Shown: piece by piece, positions 36,378-50,207 of the stretch
How positions within the stretch are numbered: position 1 is the stretch's first letter
How the letters are laid out: each line of letters begins with the position of its first letter
From: Sphagnum compactum
Taxonomy: Eukaryota; Bryophyta; Sphagnopsida; Sphagnales
Reading direction: 5' to 3'
DNA length: 64,000 nucleotides
NCBI GenBank assembly: GCA_965153455.1
Contig: OZ234498.1
Location: 12,090,001-12,154,000, forward strand
The notes under the pieces: model-generated
Told to the model about the DNA's origin: nothing
Seen by the model: the letters and a program-made list of their open reading frames with translations, nothing else
Databases searched by the model: none
Position numbers and translations under genes: made by a program

Positions 36378-39300
36378 TCAGAGTGAGTGGTCTTTAGGAA
36401 CTGAATCTGCTGATTGGGTCAAAATTCTACAGCAAAAAAAATTGCCAAAAATGTAGCTTGCAGAACCTTTGGGGTGACTGGAATGATGAATCTTGTGACC
36501 GATTGTAGTAGGTCTGGACTTGCTGCTGCTCCTGCCACAGTAACTGAGTTTTTTGGGTACAACCATCCTTCTGTCATCATCCTCACTGCTATTGTCTTTG
36601 TCCAGTTGCTCAGTATTCTCTTCCTCTTCCTCCTTTGGCTCCCTCATTGTACGAAGCATTGACCTAGCTCTGCGGTGTTGTGAATTGAACAGACCTCGTA
36701 TGGAGGACACAAACCGCTCGCCTGCCCTCTCACTTTGGTTCCATCTAGCCCTCAAGAATTGCTCTCCAGGTGCTACATGACTGGAGGTTGTACTGTCGCT
36801 GGAGGAGTCACTATCTGGATACCCTTCATCTGTTTGTCCTGTGGCTGGCAACTTGTCCTTGAATTTTTTCCCCTGTGAGGTGAAACACAAACCTTGATGT
36901 TTGTTTTCATCTTGTGTTCGATCCAAGGATGTCAGTCAAACAAAGAAAAGATGAACATGATGTCAGCTCTGAACTAAAAAATGCCTGATCAATCATGTGC
37001 AAAGAGGAGATGAACCCCTTAACAATACCTGCATGCCAGTCACAGACTTAAGAACACTCCATATAATGTGTTTTCTCACTTTGGAGAACAGGTGCTGCCA
37101 GCTGCCTGTGAAGGCAACTTGTGTGAAAGTGTCCATCAAAAGCCGCAACTCAGTTACTGCAAACCGAGAACCTTCATATGTCACAAGGAGCTCAACCTAC
37201 AGAGATGAGACCAAGAGAAAAGAAACAGCCATTTTTATTGCCACATAAAGTCAGGGATGCATATGAAGGGACTGGTCAAAAGCAATCACATGAACACAAG
37301 ACATTAGTGAAAATATGTTCCTCACATACTGCTCTCATTAGAGTTTCTTTTCATCAAATATTTCTCTTCATCAAATAGAAGAAACTTGCAAACCAAAGCT
37401 GTCCCATCACCTGGCTGATTTTGATTTTGTGAAACTCAAGGTATGTGATTTTCTTTCCCAGCTCTTTCTTTTCCCCTAGCAGAAGTGATGCTCTGCTGCC
37501 TTTGATTTCTTTGATACTCTGTCGTTCCTTGTTCTTGACAGCATTACCATCCTCAAAACTTGTTGTGGGAAGATTTGCTGTGACAGGTAGCAGCACAGCA
37601 GGCATTGAGTCCTGAGGCTGTGGCATAGAAGTAGCTGAAGGCTTCCCCAAAACATCCTCGCTATCCTCCAATTGACTAATCAGAGATTTCCATCGGGGCT
37701 CTGGAATGAGGGTATTGAGCCATCGATACTGTTGCATTCTAGACGCCTGCAGTGCAAGTAAATGATATGAAAGCCATTTTAAAGCCAAACCCATTGATTT
37801 AGTAACAGCATGCAAAAGAACAACCCCAGAAGCAGTTCAGTGACTATTAATAACAAGTGTTGAGAAAACCAGGCCATGTTTCTTTTGGAAAGAAAGTGAT
37901 GATGTGATGTGCTTTACCTCCAGGGCTTGAGCAGGCATCAGCAAGTCAATACGAGGGTGTTCGGAAGAAAGCCCAAAAAGAAGCGGGGACAGAATGGATC
38001 CAGAGGTTGATGAACTGGATTTACCGCTAGAGCCACTGCCATTGATCAAGTCAAGACCAGCCCGGTTGCCAAGCCATCTCCTTTGCTTCATTGCTACCAT
38101 GGTGGACACCCTCCGAAGCTCCTAGTACCCACACTCTGCTACTCAATCAAATGCATTCAAACAGAAGAAATATACTTTCCGGAACTAATGATCTTGTGTA
38201 CAAAGTGGGCGTCCAGAGGGATGTAGCTAGCTCTGTGGCAAATACTGTGAAACTGGAAAACATGGGATGGGATGAGTTCTGAAACACAAACGACCTTGAA
38301 CAGGTCAGGATTTTAACCTGGCGTTTTGCATCTTGCTCATCATCTGGGAAAAGATACTCCCACATCATAGTGTACAGGATCTCACTGAGGTGGATTTGTA
38401 GTGGGTATATATCCACCTGAAACAGTGAATGCGCACAACACTTGTTTTACCTACTTGAACACCAAGTGGGCACAATTCATCTTTAATGCTGGAGAAGGAA
38501 ATAGCTTAGTATATTCCAGACATTTATTGTGAAGATAACTAGATGTGCTTATTGGATCTGAGATACACACATTACAATGACAACTTCCAGGTGACCCAAA
38601 ATAGGAGTGTCTAAATGAAGATAAACTGCTGAGTCATTTGTGATTCGGAAAAGAAAATATGGGAGATTAAGAAAGATTAAAAAACCTCAAAAAGCTCTAG
38701 AGGAGATTGACCTTCCTTCGGTGCACCCTGCCTTGCATCAATGCGAAGCATGACATTCCTGTTGCCAACAGCCTTGTTCAGATAAATTTGATTGCTCCCT
38801 TGACCTTACATATATTTCTAAGTGTTTAACTAGATGAGCTTGTTGCAGGAAGAATGGAGGAAAGAAGGTCAAGAACAGATGTTGATGCCAGATGCATATA
38901 TAAGATGATAAAGTGATGGAAAGACCTGCCCCATTCAGCAGGAGGATTCCAGGCACAAAGTACAGTGTTGGACTTGGCACCTGCCAAACCATTCTTCACA
39001 ATGAATGACCTTACTGTGAACCTTGCCACTCCAATGTCTTCAAAGTCTCGATCAACATTCAATATCTGTCAAGCAACTCCACAGCTCTTTAGTGCATCCA
39101 TCAACTGGGATTTCCTGAGTGAAATATGATCTACTCCAGCTATCTTGAATCTCATATGACAAAGACAGTATGCAGAAGAGATCCTGAGACAAACAAGTTT
39201 GGTGAGGTACCATCTTATTTATCTCAACTTCTGCAAATGATTTGCCTTCACATATCATGCTCCATACAATCTTGTCACAAGCCCAGGAAATTCTCATTGC

Positions 39301-41005
39301 TGCAGATGGGCTTCTATTTTGTTCTTTCACCATCAATTGTTGCTGCGCAGCATGCTGCAATGCAACTCTAAGTGCTAATTGGGCTGCCATCCTTGCCTTG
39401 CACTTGACTGCAAACTCAAGCTCCAACTTTCTTGCCTGCTCCAAACAGCCCATTTCAACATCAAAAATCATAGTCTGTATCTTCAACACGTGCAGCAACT
39501 GCTTGGACTGAAAGAGATATGGTTTACTGTGACATGGTGTTGATGAACCATGGTGTCTCAGATTGGCAGAGAGAATATGTTGCAACAAGTAGAGAGTTGG
39601 GTGTGAATATGTGTGCACCACGGTGGCTCTTGCACCAGAGATCATCCACAAAACTCCTTCCTGTACTGCAGGCACCTGAATCTCCTCCACATTCTCGTCC
39701 AAAGGTGAGTGATGTAGTGTTTGGAGGTCATGGATAAGAAGACGGCACTGTCGTTGGGCTTGCTCCAGTCTGATGCGTGCTAGCTCCACCTCCTCCACAC
39801 CTTCTGGTACCATCTCATCAGACTCTTCCTTCATGCCTTCCTCTTGGTGATCCCTATTTCTGCATGGTCCATCCCTCTATACCCCTATGAAACAAATCCA
39901 AACACTCATATGTCCTCCTCCCCTCCCTATTGTAATAAAGAAAATAGGCATCAGTTTCAAAATGTGCCAACAACAAAGTGATGTCAGAAGAAATGGTGCA
40001 ACTGTTGCCCACAATCTCAGCTTCAACATCAGTATGAATTTTCAGCTCATCGAGTAAGAGATAACCTTACTTTGGAAGTCTTGCAAGTAGGAGGTTGCTT
40101 ATAACATCAACCATGATTTGGAACTGACGTGATGTCATTGTGGCTGTGATATTCGGACAGTTGAATGACAACACCTTCAGGGGCTTCACCTGCATTTTAG
40201 CAGATTACAGCAGTCATAACATTATGATATTTGCCAGCTTTCTGGGTTGCAGACTTCTCCAATCCCTGTCACTCTTGTCATGATCTTCTTGGGTTCTCCC
40301 AGGAGAAGAGCTCTCTCCTGGTACTGAGATTGCACCCCACTGTGGTGGCACTAGTTGTGTGCGACTGCAAACTACAATCCAGAAAAAAAATTGATGTATG
40401 TGCAACAAGTGTAGAAAAAACTGCACCTTGCCATCACTAGTTCCACCTTTGTGGCGGGTGTATTGCAAGTGTATGGTACAGGGAATGAAGACACGTTCTA
40501 ACAAAGCTCCAGTTCGCTTCAATTTGGGTGCGCCTGTGGGTATTTTGGGCAACCACTGAAGACCGGCTCTCAGATCCACATCAGTTGGGGCTATGTGTGC
40601 CTGCACATGCTCCAACAACACAGAAAGCTCTCGCCTTTTCCACGCAATCACTGGCAGTGCCCCAGCTGTTAGTGAGGTGACCCTGGCTGAACCTACCACC
40701 TGAGCTAGGACTTCAAACCCAACATTCAGTGTTGAATGAAAAGAGCGAGCCAACACTCGTGCACTTGCTGCTGCTAGCAAAAGGCGACCCTGCAACCAAA
40801 TCAGTGCGTCTCATGTTCAACCAGCAGATGTGTTTTTGTCAGGCTCTCAAACGTCCAAGACATGCAATAAAAAGGGGAAGGCACGCAATCACCTCCAGAG
40901 GTATGGTCAGCAGATGCACTTTGTATTAGTCGTCACTTGTTTTCCAGTTAGCCAGAGAGTGTGCCAGCAGAACAAGGGAAATTGGGGAAAAAGTCAGAGA
41001 CACAG

Positions 41006-41045
<40 letters not shown>

Positions 41046-44000
41046 GGCCTTCCTCAGAATGGAGATTGAATTGTGGCTGAATCACATGGACCATGAAGTG
41101 CATGGTGCCCTCTTCTTCTGCATCTTGCATCTGCTTGTCCTTGCCTGCAGCTGTATGCCCAATGTTCACATCCCCTTTAAACTGATCTTGTTGATGAATT
41201 CTACAATGAAACTGATGTTCAGCCGGCATTGCGAGCCTTGACAGCAACTAATATTCTTCCCCAGACTTGATGCTCAGGATGCTTCAAGGAGAGCTGAAAT
41301 AACTTGCTGTACCTCAGACCTCTGCTAGTTCAACAATCTCTACAGACATGTTACACACTTATGATCCATGTTTGCTGCCCCATCTTCCTCAAGATGAAAT
41401 TGGCAGGGACAGGTCACACAGCTCATCCACAAGACATGGTTTCAAAGACAGATTTTCTGGTAGCTCAAATACTTACCAGAAGAGGTTGAAACTTTCCCCT
41501 TTGCCTGGAGGGATGGAGTTGAGGAGAAGGGTCTGCCTACACAAGAGGCAAGAGAGAAAGAGTTCCTGTCTCCCCCTGATGATTCCTTGACTTGCTCCTC
41601 AGATTTTTGCTGTGTATCCACCATTTTACGTTGTGCAAATTGCCGTGCAGGAGAAGGCATTGGTGTTTCAAAAGCATGCGTAATATCCCCTACCCATGCC
41701 CATACAGCATTACGGTTTTCAATGGTCCAAAGCAGCTTGAGTCCATACAATGATACTCGCAAACAGTTGTCTGCCAGCATGACACTAAAGCCATCATCAA
41801 TGCCACTGCTAGCACCACTGTCATTCGCCTTCTCTACATGGTGAAAGGATGTTCCAATTGACAGATGTGTTCTGGATCCCTCTTGCCAGAAGGACAGGCG
41901 TGCTGGGTCAGCTTTGGGTGCCTGCTTTCGGATTGTCAACCACTCTGTAGTCAGAAAAAACCCACGCTCAATCATGAGAGGATCCTGTGATGATCCATCA
42001 TTCACTGCAGAATCTGGCAGTCCAAGCAGTTGCTTCACCTTGTCCAATTTGAGCGTAGTCTCTATTCCATCATCATTTTTGTTAGGCATGGGCCAAGGAG
42101 GTTGGTGTTCTGCCTTCAGCATGTGGATGTCCAGTGCCTGATGAACAAGCTCCATTGCGTCTCGGCTTGTTTCCTTACTATATCTTTCGAACCCACGACT
42201 GTAGCACATCTCATAGTTGAGCTCCTGCATTTCAAATGTCAATCCTTCTGCTGGATCATCCTCCAGACATGATGCATGCTTAATGTGTGCAGGTGTCAAG
42301 TGCACTTGTAACATGAACTCTGTAAGCACCTTGTCTAGTGACAGCTGACCAGAACGTGGGGACCTTGTAGTACCAAACCTTTTGAACTTTGAGAATGCCC
42401 GCAAGTACCTTGGTGCAAAGAAGTAGAGATTCCACCATTTGATTATCCATTTCAAATCGTGAGCTCCCAAGATCATGCTGGGGACTGGTCCTTGCAATTC
42501 AGCTGTTTTTCTGTTTGAAGGGAATGGAGCTGCTGAAACATGTGGAAGCACTTGAGGATTGTTGTCTGGAACGACCACCCGAGTGTTTCCTCTTTGACCA
42601 GTCCCTTCTCCATTTAATCCAACTGAAGGCAGAAATTCTTCCCCCGATGCCTTGGCTACACTACTTCCCTTGAATGTATACTTAAATGCTAAGGAAAGGG
42701 ATGTTGATCGGAAGGAGTCAAAGACTTTTGTGTGGATCTTGGTTGCATCTGGACATGCATGCAGATAATGATTCAGAGGACAATGAGATTCACAGTCCCA
42801 GTCGAGTGTGATCTCAAGATGGAAGATTGGTGATGTCAGAAGAATAGGTTGCTCCTCCTGGCTGCTGGCGAGAGCTATGGCCATGACATTCTCCAGACTG
42901 GAAATGACCCAACTAAAGTCAACCCCATTGAAGACAACACACCCTGCAGACTGCAGGATCTCCATTCTGACAGCCATTAATTGCATCATATTCCTTGCCT
43001 CATATGGGTCTGTGGTGGCCAAGAACTTCCACTCAAAGTCATTGATGCACATGCTGTTCTTCCCATGCACCAAATAACGGAGGTCATCCCACCAAGCAGA
43101 TTTCTGTTCCATGTTGTTGACTTTGTTGCATGGGTGGCGGAGATCCCACTCATCAGTAGCCATCAGATCAACAGAATCCAGATTTTGGAATAAGGTTGAT
43201 GATGATGGTGATGCAACAATGCTCTGATGAGAATGGACATCATACTTTGATGTAGATGCCACATTTTCACCAGTGGGCCAATCCTTTCTCCGCACACTCA
43301 GGTCAGATTTTTGTATAGCGATTGTGAATGCATAGCAGATGTCAGCAATGGCAGGTTCATAACCTACACCATAGCATACCTTTCCTGCTTCCACTACAAT
43401 GGGTAGCTCTGAGTACAATTTCAAAGGAGGAATAGATCCACTTATTGGTCGATTGATTACAACTTTCCGCCACCGACCCAGGTACACATCTTGTGTTCTC
43501 TGTGGAGTAAGAAGCGTTGCCTGTCACCAGGAAAAAAATGCAAGTGGTGGGTTAGAGACTGATAGTTGCCGATAGTTGCAGATAAGGATTCAGACCCTTA
43601 TTCTGAAGACAAAAGGAAGTGGAGGGAGGATCCAGAGTTTGAGATGGGAAGCATACCTGCTGAGCAAGGATCACAATTCCAGTGCAATCGGCATGCAGTG
43701 CTGAAAGAATAGGGGATGAATAATCACGAATCTGTACAGAAATATGTGAGGCATGCGCCCGCACATTCCTACCCATCACTCTTGAGAAGGGTACCTGGGC
43801 ATCTGGGCCAACACAGTCAAGCCTGTGTATTGTGTCAATCATACCTTCTCGACCTCCTTCAATCTGTGTGAAAAACACCTCCAGTCTAGCAGCTCGGACT
43901 GATGCTAATGACTGTCGCATGCTGCTGGGTTTGAAGCCTGCCTGAAAACCGACACCACTAATCCCCGACACTTCAGCATCCGACAGCTTCTCGCAGGCCT

Positions 44001-47000
44001 TGTGGTATGCTTTGAATGTCCTCCGGTGGAGTCGTTCCCATTCTTTTTTCACAGTAACTGGGTCCAGCAGATCAGTTTCGATAAGCTTGTGAAGCCCATT
44101 TGTCTCCTCAATTTCTACTACCTCCGTGTGTGCATGCCAGCTTCCATTCTTGTTCTGCTCAATCAGTACTTCATTTTCAAGTAGTTGCTCCCTAGCAATC
44201 AGTTCACAGACCTTGTCACCCAGAAGGTGATGATGCAGATCAAACCACGCCTGACAGGGTTCCTCTTCAATATCCGCAACAAATCCACTACTCACAAATG
44301 TCAGTTTCCTAAACCAGAGAGACATTGTCTTCTTGATCCGCATATCGTCCTCCTCACTCTTTTTCTGCACCTGTAAACTGAACCTTCTCCTCTGCCCAGC
44401 CAGGGCCAACTGCAGAACCTTCCACATGTCCTCAATTGCATCTTCTATGGCTCTTAAGGGTATCCTGAAAGGCATAGTGATGCGCGTATTTCTGCTGTGG
44501 ATGATGTAGTCCCACATGCTGAAATCTGTAACACGAGCATGTTCCCCCTTTGGGTGGTCATCGTTTACACAACTCCTAGACATCTGCAGCTGTTCACTCC
44601 TCAAAACGATTGCATGATTCAAACTCAGCTGCAGTCCTTCGAGGAGCAACCCAATCTCCACATCCTCTGAGAACATGGAGTGAACATGGATTTCCAAGTC
44701 CACTCCATCTGCCACCTCCGCATTGAAATCCAAGCCTTCCACATCAAGAGCTATTGTAAACTGTCCTAAGCTCCACTTGCCTTTGTGATTGTTCTCAAGC
44801 TCCTCTTCTTGATTGCCATCAGGGTCAAACAGAAGAAGCAATGATCTAAGTTGATACAACATGGCTTTTACTTGTAAAAGTGCCTCATGGAAGAAGAGGT
44901 GCAAGTCTGGCTCCCAGCGTACTTTTGCATCAGTCACACTAACAAAGGCACAGCTTCCTGTCCCAAACATGTCGACAACAGACGCTTGATAGATTCCACT
45001 CATATGAAGGACATGGAGTGCTGCCACTTCACCCACGATTGTATCTCCAGAGTTCAATTCCTGGTAGAGAAAGTGCCCTTCCTCAAGGGTTGCTTGGACA
45101 TGTCTTCGATTACAGACGAAGAATACGTAGAGATGTGAAACATCAGCTATGGCCTTATATTTAGTTCTGATTCTGTTGCACTCTGCCAGGTGGATACTGG
45201 CTGTATTTGTGCCACCTCCCATATGGCCCATATGGGTAACAATCACCTCTGCAGTATCTTGACTCCTGAAATGAACTGTCTTTGGATCTGGAACCATATT
45301 ATCATCATCCTTTTGTAGCGGTCCAATCATCTCGAAACAGATGCCTTCAAGAAGGAGTTCAACACTCCTGATCCATGGCATCATGCTGCTGCTGCTGCTT
45401 CCTTTTGCCAGCTTGCCACTACCGAATCTCTCCACAGCTAAGGCCTTCAAGTACATATTCATTGCAATGGCATTGAAAAGAATTGAATGCAAACGGGATA
45501 GATTACAGTACACCTGACTGCTTGTGGCTTCAATATGAAGTAATCCACTCTTCTGAGTCATCTGATCAGCTGTCAGTTCAAAAGCAGCAAGCCCCCATTG
45601 CAACATAAAGCATGGTACTTGCATTAAGGGGCCTCCAACAGAATCTCCTCCAGCAGGAAAATCTTCAACAATAGCTTGATCCACTGCATCTGCCATCATT
45701 ACTTGAAAACTCCCAAGTTCTGCATGGAGTGATGAGTTGCACTTAGGCCCCATCGTTACAAAGAGGTATGACATTTGTGATTTGACCTGTTTCAAAGCCA
45801 TCCAGCTCAAAGTTCATCATTGCCTGGAGCTCCACCTCACAGTGATCAAAGAAAAGAAAGCGTGAAGAGCAAAACACATGGACATGCAAACAAGAAAAAA
45901 TCAAACACATCTTCCTTCGGACAAGGAGGTGGATAGCAAGATGTCAGATTGCAAGCCTTCAATGAGAGGAGACATGGGAGATGGCAATTCTACATGGTAG
46001 ATGGACAAGCCATCAAGGCTAAGAGCAATAATTGTCAAGTCTGGTGCTGCAAGAGTGCAAACCCAACACCAATTGTTCACCCATGTTCTTGTTGGCTTGG
46101 GGGCTCCATGCACAGCAATGGACTCTCCATGCTCATCAGCCTCGGGAGCAAGTTTCTTCAAGATACGCAACATAAATTTTACCCAACAATTCAAACTACT
46201 TGTCAGCAAGTTGCAACAGGTGCTCACAAACTTGACATCGATCTTGGCTTGGACTGGTTTCTTGACCTGCCAATGAAGAAGAAGATGAAGATGCTATTTA
46301 TTCCACCCTTGGCTAACTAGTTTCAGACATTGCAAAACAATGCAGCATTTCACCAGATCTTGTTCACACCCATCATTTGGAATATATATTTCTGTCTTTG
46401 GGTTGTACTGTGCTTTTACTGTATCACATCCAGGATGCAACAAGCTGCCAAAAAAAGATGCACAGCTATATGGGTACTTGCAGTGATGCACACATGCCAT
46501 TTTTTGAACAATCTAGGACATGCGCAACATGACATCAAGCAGAAGTTTGTATGAGGGATACCTTGATTGGAAACTCAAGGGTGGCCACTACAGCCACCTT
46601 CAAAATCTCCAGCATATACTGATCAATCTCCCTTAGCACCTACGCCACAGACTTTTGAGTATAAATGACACTTTCTTGTGTAAAAGAGCCAACCAACCTC
46701 ACCACCAGTATGCACTTCTGCAATTGAAACCCACAAATGATCTAGAGGTCAGAGGACATCATTTTCTTACTGAACTAATTCATGGACCTCTCTCTCTCTT
46801 TTGAGCAAAACAACAAAAGAAAGAGGATGGATCCCCAAGTGCAAAAATTCATACCAAGATTTCATCACAGCTCATATGAATGTCCAGCAAAGTTAACTGG
46901 TTGCTTGCAGCAATGGTCTCATAGCCATGTGACTTGCCACCCAGCAGCTGAATGCCTCGCACTTGATTCTCCATCACTCCATCCTTGTAACTGCACTTCA

Positions 47001-49607
47001 CACTCAGCTTCCCCAGATTGAAGCCAAGCTTCCCATCCATCGACTTTTCATGTCAGCACCCTGTGTACGAGCCTGCCCTTATTTGCAAGGAATTAGTTTC
47101 ATTTCTGTTCTTGAGAACACTTTTGTAAATGGAGCCACAAGTATTATCACCACTAAAATCAGGTAAAAGAGGACAAGAAAGATACATCTATTTGCACACA
47201 AAATTGCCTTATATCTAGACACACACCTTTTCAGGAAGCTTGACAGCACGAATGCAATCTGCATTCTCTTCCTGATCATGTGAGCATGTGGGTGCCGGCT
47301 GATTTTCGTAAACAGGAACATTGTTGCTACTGAAAGCTGTCGTGCTTGTTGGAATGCATGAGGACTTTTGAGCTCCAACCAAACCACTTTCTCCAAGTAA
47401 CAACTCCTCATTCAGCTCCAAAAAGACATCCCCACAATTCAATTGCACTTGTTGAATTACCACTCCATGTTCTCTGCCAACTCTTCCATCCAAACCCATA
47501 CAACAACAGTTACCAAAATAGAGAAGAGGAATGGCACCCATCACAATCTGCCAACCAAGAGTGTTTGTGGGTGTCAGATCCTTTGGTTTTTGAGAGGGTA
47601 GGTAGGCCACTGTCTCTACTGATTTGAACCCACATAATCCACTTGCAACATAACCTTGAACTGTAGCCATTAGGTCACTCATTTGAACATTATCAAGAGA
47701 AATGTATCTGTGAGATTGTGGAGAAGATTCCACAAAAAACCACTTTGAAGGTATTCATTCTTATCAGCTCCAGCAACCAGAATCTGGTATAAAGTTGTGA
47801 GTTTGAAACTGTGATAGACAGCTCTTGTCCAATGTAAACTGAGGAAAGGTTTTTTGCAGTAGTACCTGTCATGGTCATCAACATAGCAAGTGGTTGAGAG
47901 GTGGTCCAGCAAGAAACACACAAAGTATGTGCTTTCAGGAACTATCTCTGGTGCAGGCAGCTGCAATGTTCTTGTCCCTGTGAACATGCGCTGGAACTTA
48001 GAGATGCTTGAATCCTCAACCAGGCTTTGCTTCTCCCCCACATAGATGGTGCACAGCTGGATCAGCAGCTTGGTCCATACAGAGTTTGGGGCACCAGGCT
48101 CCCTGTGCACATGAAATTCTAGCAGCTTGATCTCCATTGATACCTTTGGCATCTGCACTCTCCCCTCTCCTTACTTCAGGGCACTCAAATAATAGGAAGA
48201 AAAATCACACTGCAAATTCTCACCTCATTTCTCCAGTAAAGCCAGCAGGGAGACCTAGCTATGGGACCACACACAAGGAAAAAGAAACAACTGAGAAGAG
48301 GGTCTTTACAGGAGGGAAAAAGAATGAAACCTCAATGTACTTCAGCACCAATTCCGATATGGAGAAGTTGAAGTACTTCGCAATTTTGGTCAAGATCACC
48401 CAATGTCTATGAGAAGAGCTACTTGAATTCATGTGTGTCATGTGTGGGTCATGCTCATCATCCAATCTGCCTTGACGCTTCAGTCCCCTGAAAAGCACCT
48501 CCAAATTAGAGATTAGCAGCTGCCGCTTGTGATCTTGCAGTGTTGTCCCATCTGTTGTTGGCCTGCTGGGGGCTGCTGCAACAATTTTGACACCTCCAAT
48601 CACCACTGCTGCAATCCAACCCTATTCCATTGCATGAATACATCCCATAAGCACCTGAGTGCTTCAATTCCCCTTCATCTTATGCCCCTGAAAAATTTAA
48701 TAAACAGCATTTGGGGAAAAAAAAAGGGAAAAAAAGAACACAACAAGAAGCAATTTTACCTTGGGAAACTGAATTGAGACATTTGTGAGATGGTAGAGTC
48801 CTACCAATTGGAAGCTGATTGCCGAACCAATCAGTCTACCCACTAACCATGATAGCAATTGCACACCAATCCTGTGAAGCAACCCATATTTTGAGAATGC
48901 AACCAATATCACAGAGTTTCTTCAAAGTATGAACATCATTATCAAACCTCATTCTTGCAAAAATCTGATGAGCGGTCTGAAAACCCAGCTCACCAACTCA
49001 ACATGGATACAAACATCATCATCACTTTGCAAAGCTGCTGGTGCAGCAGCAGGCCTCTGACACATCACTGGACTATTATCAATCACATGTAGAAATTCAT
49101 CTACCAAAACACGAGCAAACCCCTTCAAGTGCTCAACTTTCAATTGAATCAATTTTTGCTTGTCACAACATGCAATCAAAGCAACCCAATTGCATCAATT
49201 TTTGCTTGTCACAACACGCAATCAAAGAAACCCAATTGCATCAATAAATTTTGCTTGTCACAACATGCAATTAAAGAAACCCAATTGTATCAATTTTTCC
49301 TTGTCACAACATGCAATCAAAGAAACCCAATTTGCATCCCAAAGGACTCTGAGGATCCCTTATTGAACCTCTTGGGAAGAATTACTATCCTCAAATCTTT
49401 CAAAAAATTTAGGGTTTCATTTGTTGCTCTCTCTCTCTCTCTCTCTCTAGTGTGTATGTGACTTGCCCTTCTCCAAACAAAACTTTGTGGGTTTAGGAAT
49501 GAGAGAGATGAAGTTAATGTTGGGTGCAGGACTTACTTGAAAATCACCCATCCAACGAATGCCACCACAAGGAACAAACACAAGACATTGTCCAGTTTGA
49601 ACTCCAT
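36378..49607 (-). CDS. SABRE: SABRE/KIP family bridge-like lipid transfer protein (FMP27/BLTP2 type), about 23 exons
   Basis: Minus-strand exons: 49607-49537, 48871-48760, 48621-48331, 48152 to about 47900, about 47863-47800, about 47480-47227, 47028-46855, 46639-46562, 46266-45994, 45786-43657, 43520-41477, 41144-41044, 40789-40427, 40189-40071, 39859-39619, 39507-39211, 39065-38926, 38758-38686, 38416-38318, 38121-37918, 37746-37411, 37196-37029, 36872-36378. Exons 4-6 and the last stop are tentative; the total is near 2,800 aa. Exon 1 encodes a hydrophobic anchor (VLCLFLVVAFVGWVIF) that runs into LLSWLVGRLIGSAISF, as in SABRE. Later landmarks are WWDDLRYLVHG, ATTDPYEARN, NHYLHACPDATK, FRSTSLSLAF, QAPKADPARL, LWTIENR, YTRHKGG, WNPPAEWG, MMWEYLFPDDEQD, TYEGSRFAV and SSIRGLFNSQ. 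The family forms long hydrophobic grooves that carry lipids at ER contact sites; plant SABRE affects cell expansion and cortical microtubule orientation. Exons 10 and 11 are over 2 kb each. Confidence 0.9.
41009..41043. repeat. (GA)n microsatellite at a SABRE splice donor
   Basis: About sixteen GA units, read as CT on the gene strand, begin immediately after exon 12 of SABRE. The intron therefore starts GTCTCTCTCT, and the repeat forms the donor sequence. Confidence 0.85.
49147..49330. repeat. Four-copy tandem repeat in SABRE intron 1
   Basis: TGCTTGTCACAACATGCAAT occurs four times with spacing of 46-50 bases (near 49157, 49203, 49253, 49300), together with AAAGAAACCCAATTG. It lies in the 665-bp first intron of SABRE. 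A CT run follows at 49427-49449. Confidence 0.9.
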
Positions 49608-49661
49608 TTACTCCATCTTAGAGCAAGATTTCATGTTAACATGATTCACCATAACAAAGTG

Positions 49662-49904
49662 CACAATCATCATCATCATTCATCATCATCATCATCACCA
49701 CCACCACCACCACCACCACCACCACCACCACCACCACTCCAAGGCTTCAACAAAATAACAATGCACCAATGCACCAACAACATTCCAGCAAGAGAATCCA
49801 TGGCACCCACATTGTTTTCCATCACCACCTCACCACAAGACTCTTCTTGAAGCTACTGCTGCAAAGAAACTGTTTGTTGTTGCAACTGTGGTGGTGGGTT
49901 TGTT

Positions 49905-49941
<37 letters not shown>
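49662..49941 (-). promoter_or_regulatory. SABRE 5' leader/promoter with trinucleotide and CT repeats
   Basis: Upstream of the SABRE start codon (49607, minus strand) lie a run of CAT then CAC trinucleotides (49662-49738 on plus) and a GA run at 49907-49941, read as CT on the gene strand. CT-rich tracts are typical of plant 5' untranslated regions. Transcription start and TATA box were not assigned. Confidence 0.4.
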
Positions 49942-49943
<2 letters not shown>

Positions 49944-50154
49944 GGAACCATGATGTACCTAGTTTTAATTTGGTCCCACATTTTGAGGAATGTTCACCAA
50001 TGTGTTACCTACTCTGAACTCTCTGGGAGTTCATTTTTTGATGTGTTTCCTTTTGTGGGAACACTTCATGGAACATTTCCTATTTGAGCTGTTGCTGGTT
50101 TGAATTTTCGCCATAAGGGCCAGAACTTGGGGTCCCTTTTTGGCAATTCTGTGA

Positions 50155-50207
50155 TGTAGCCATGTTGGCAATCATCCGGAAGAGAATTAGCCAAATTTGG
50201 CTACAGG
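50155..50207 (-). repeat. Dispersed repeat family, copy 2 (inverted)
   Basis: Read on the minus strand it gives TGTAGCCAAATTTGGCTAAT followed by GGATGATTGCCAACATGGC, matching the family described at 262-345. No A-rich tail is obvious at this copy. Confidence 0.6.
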
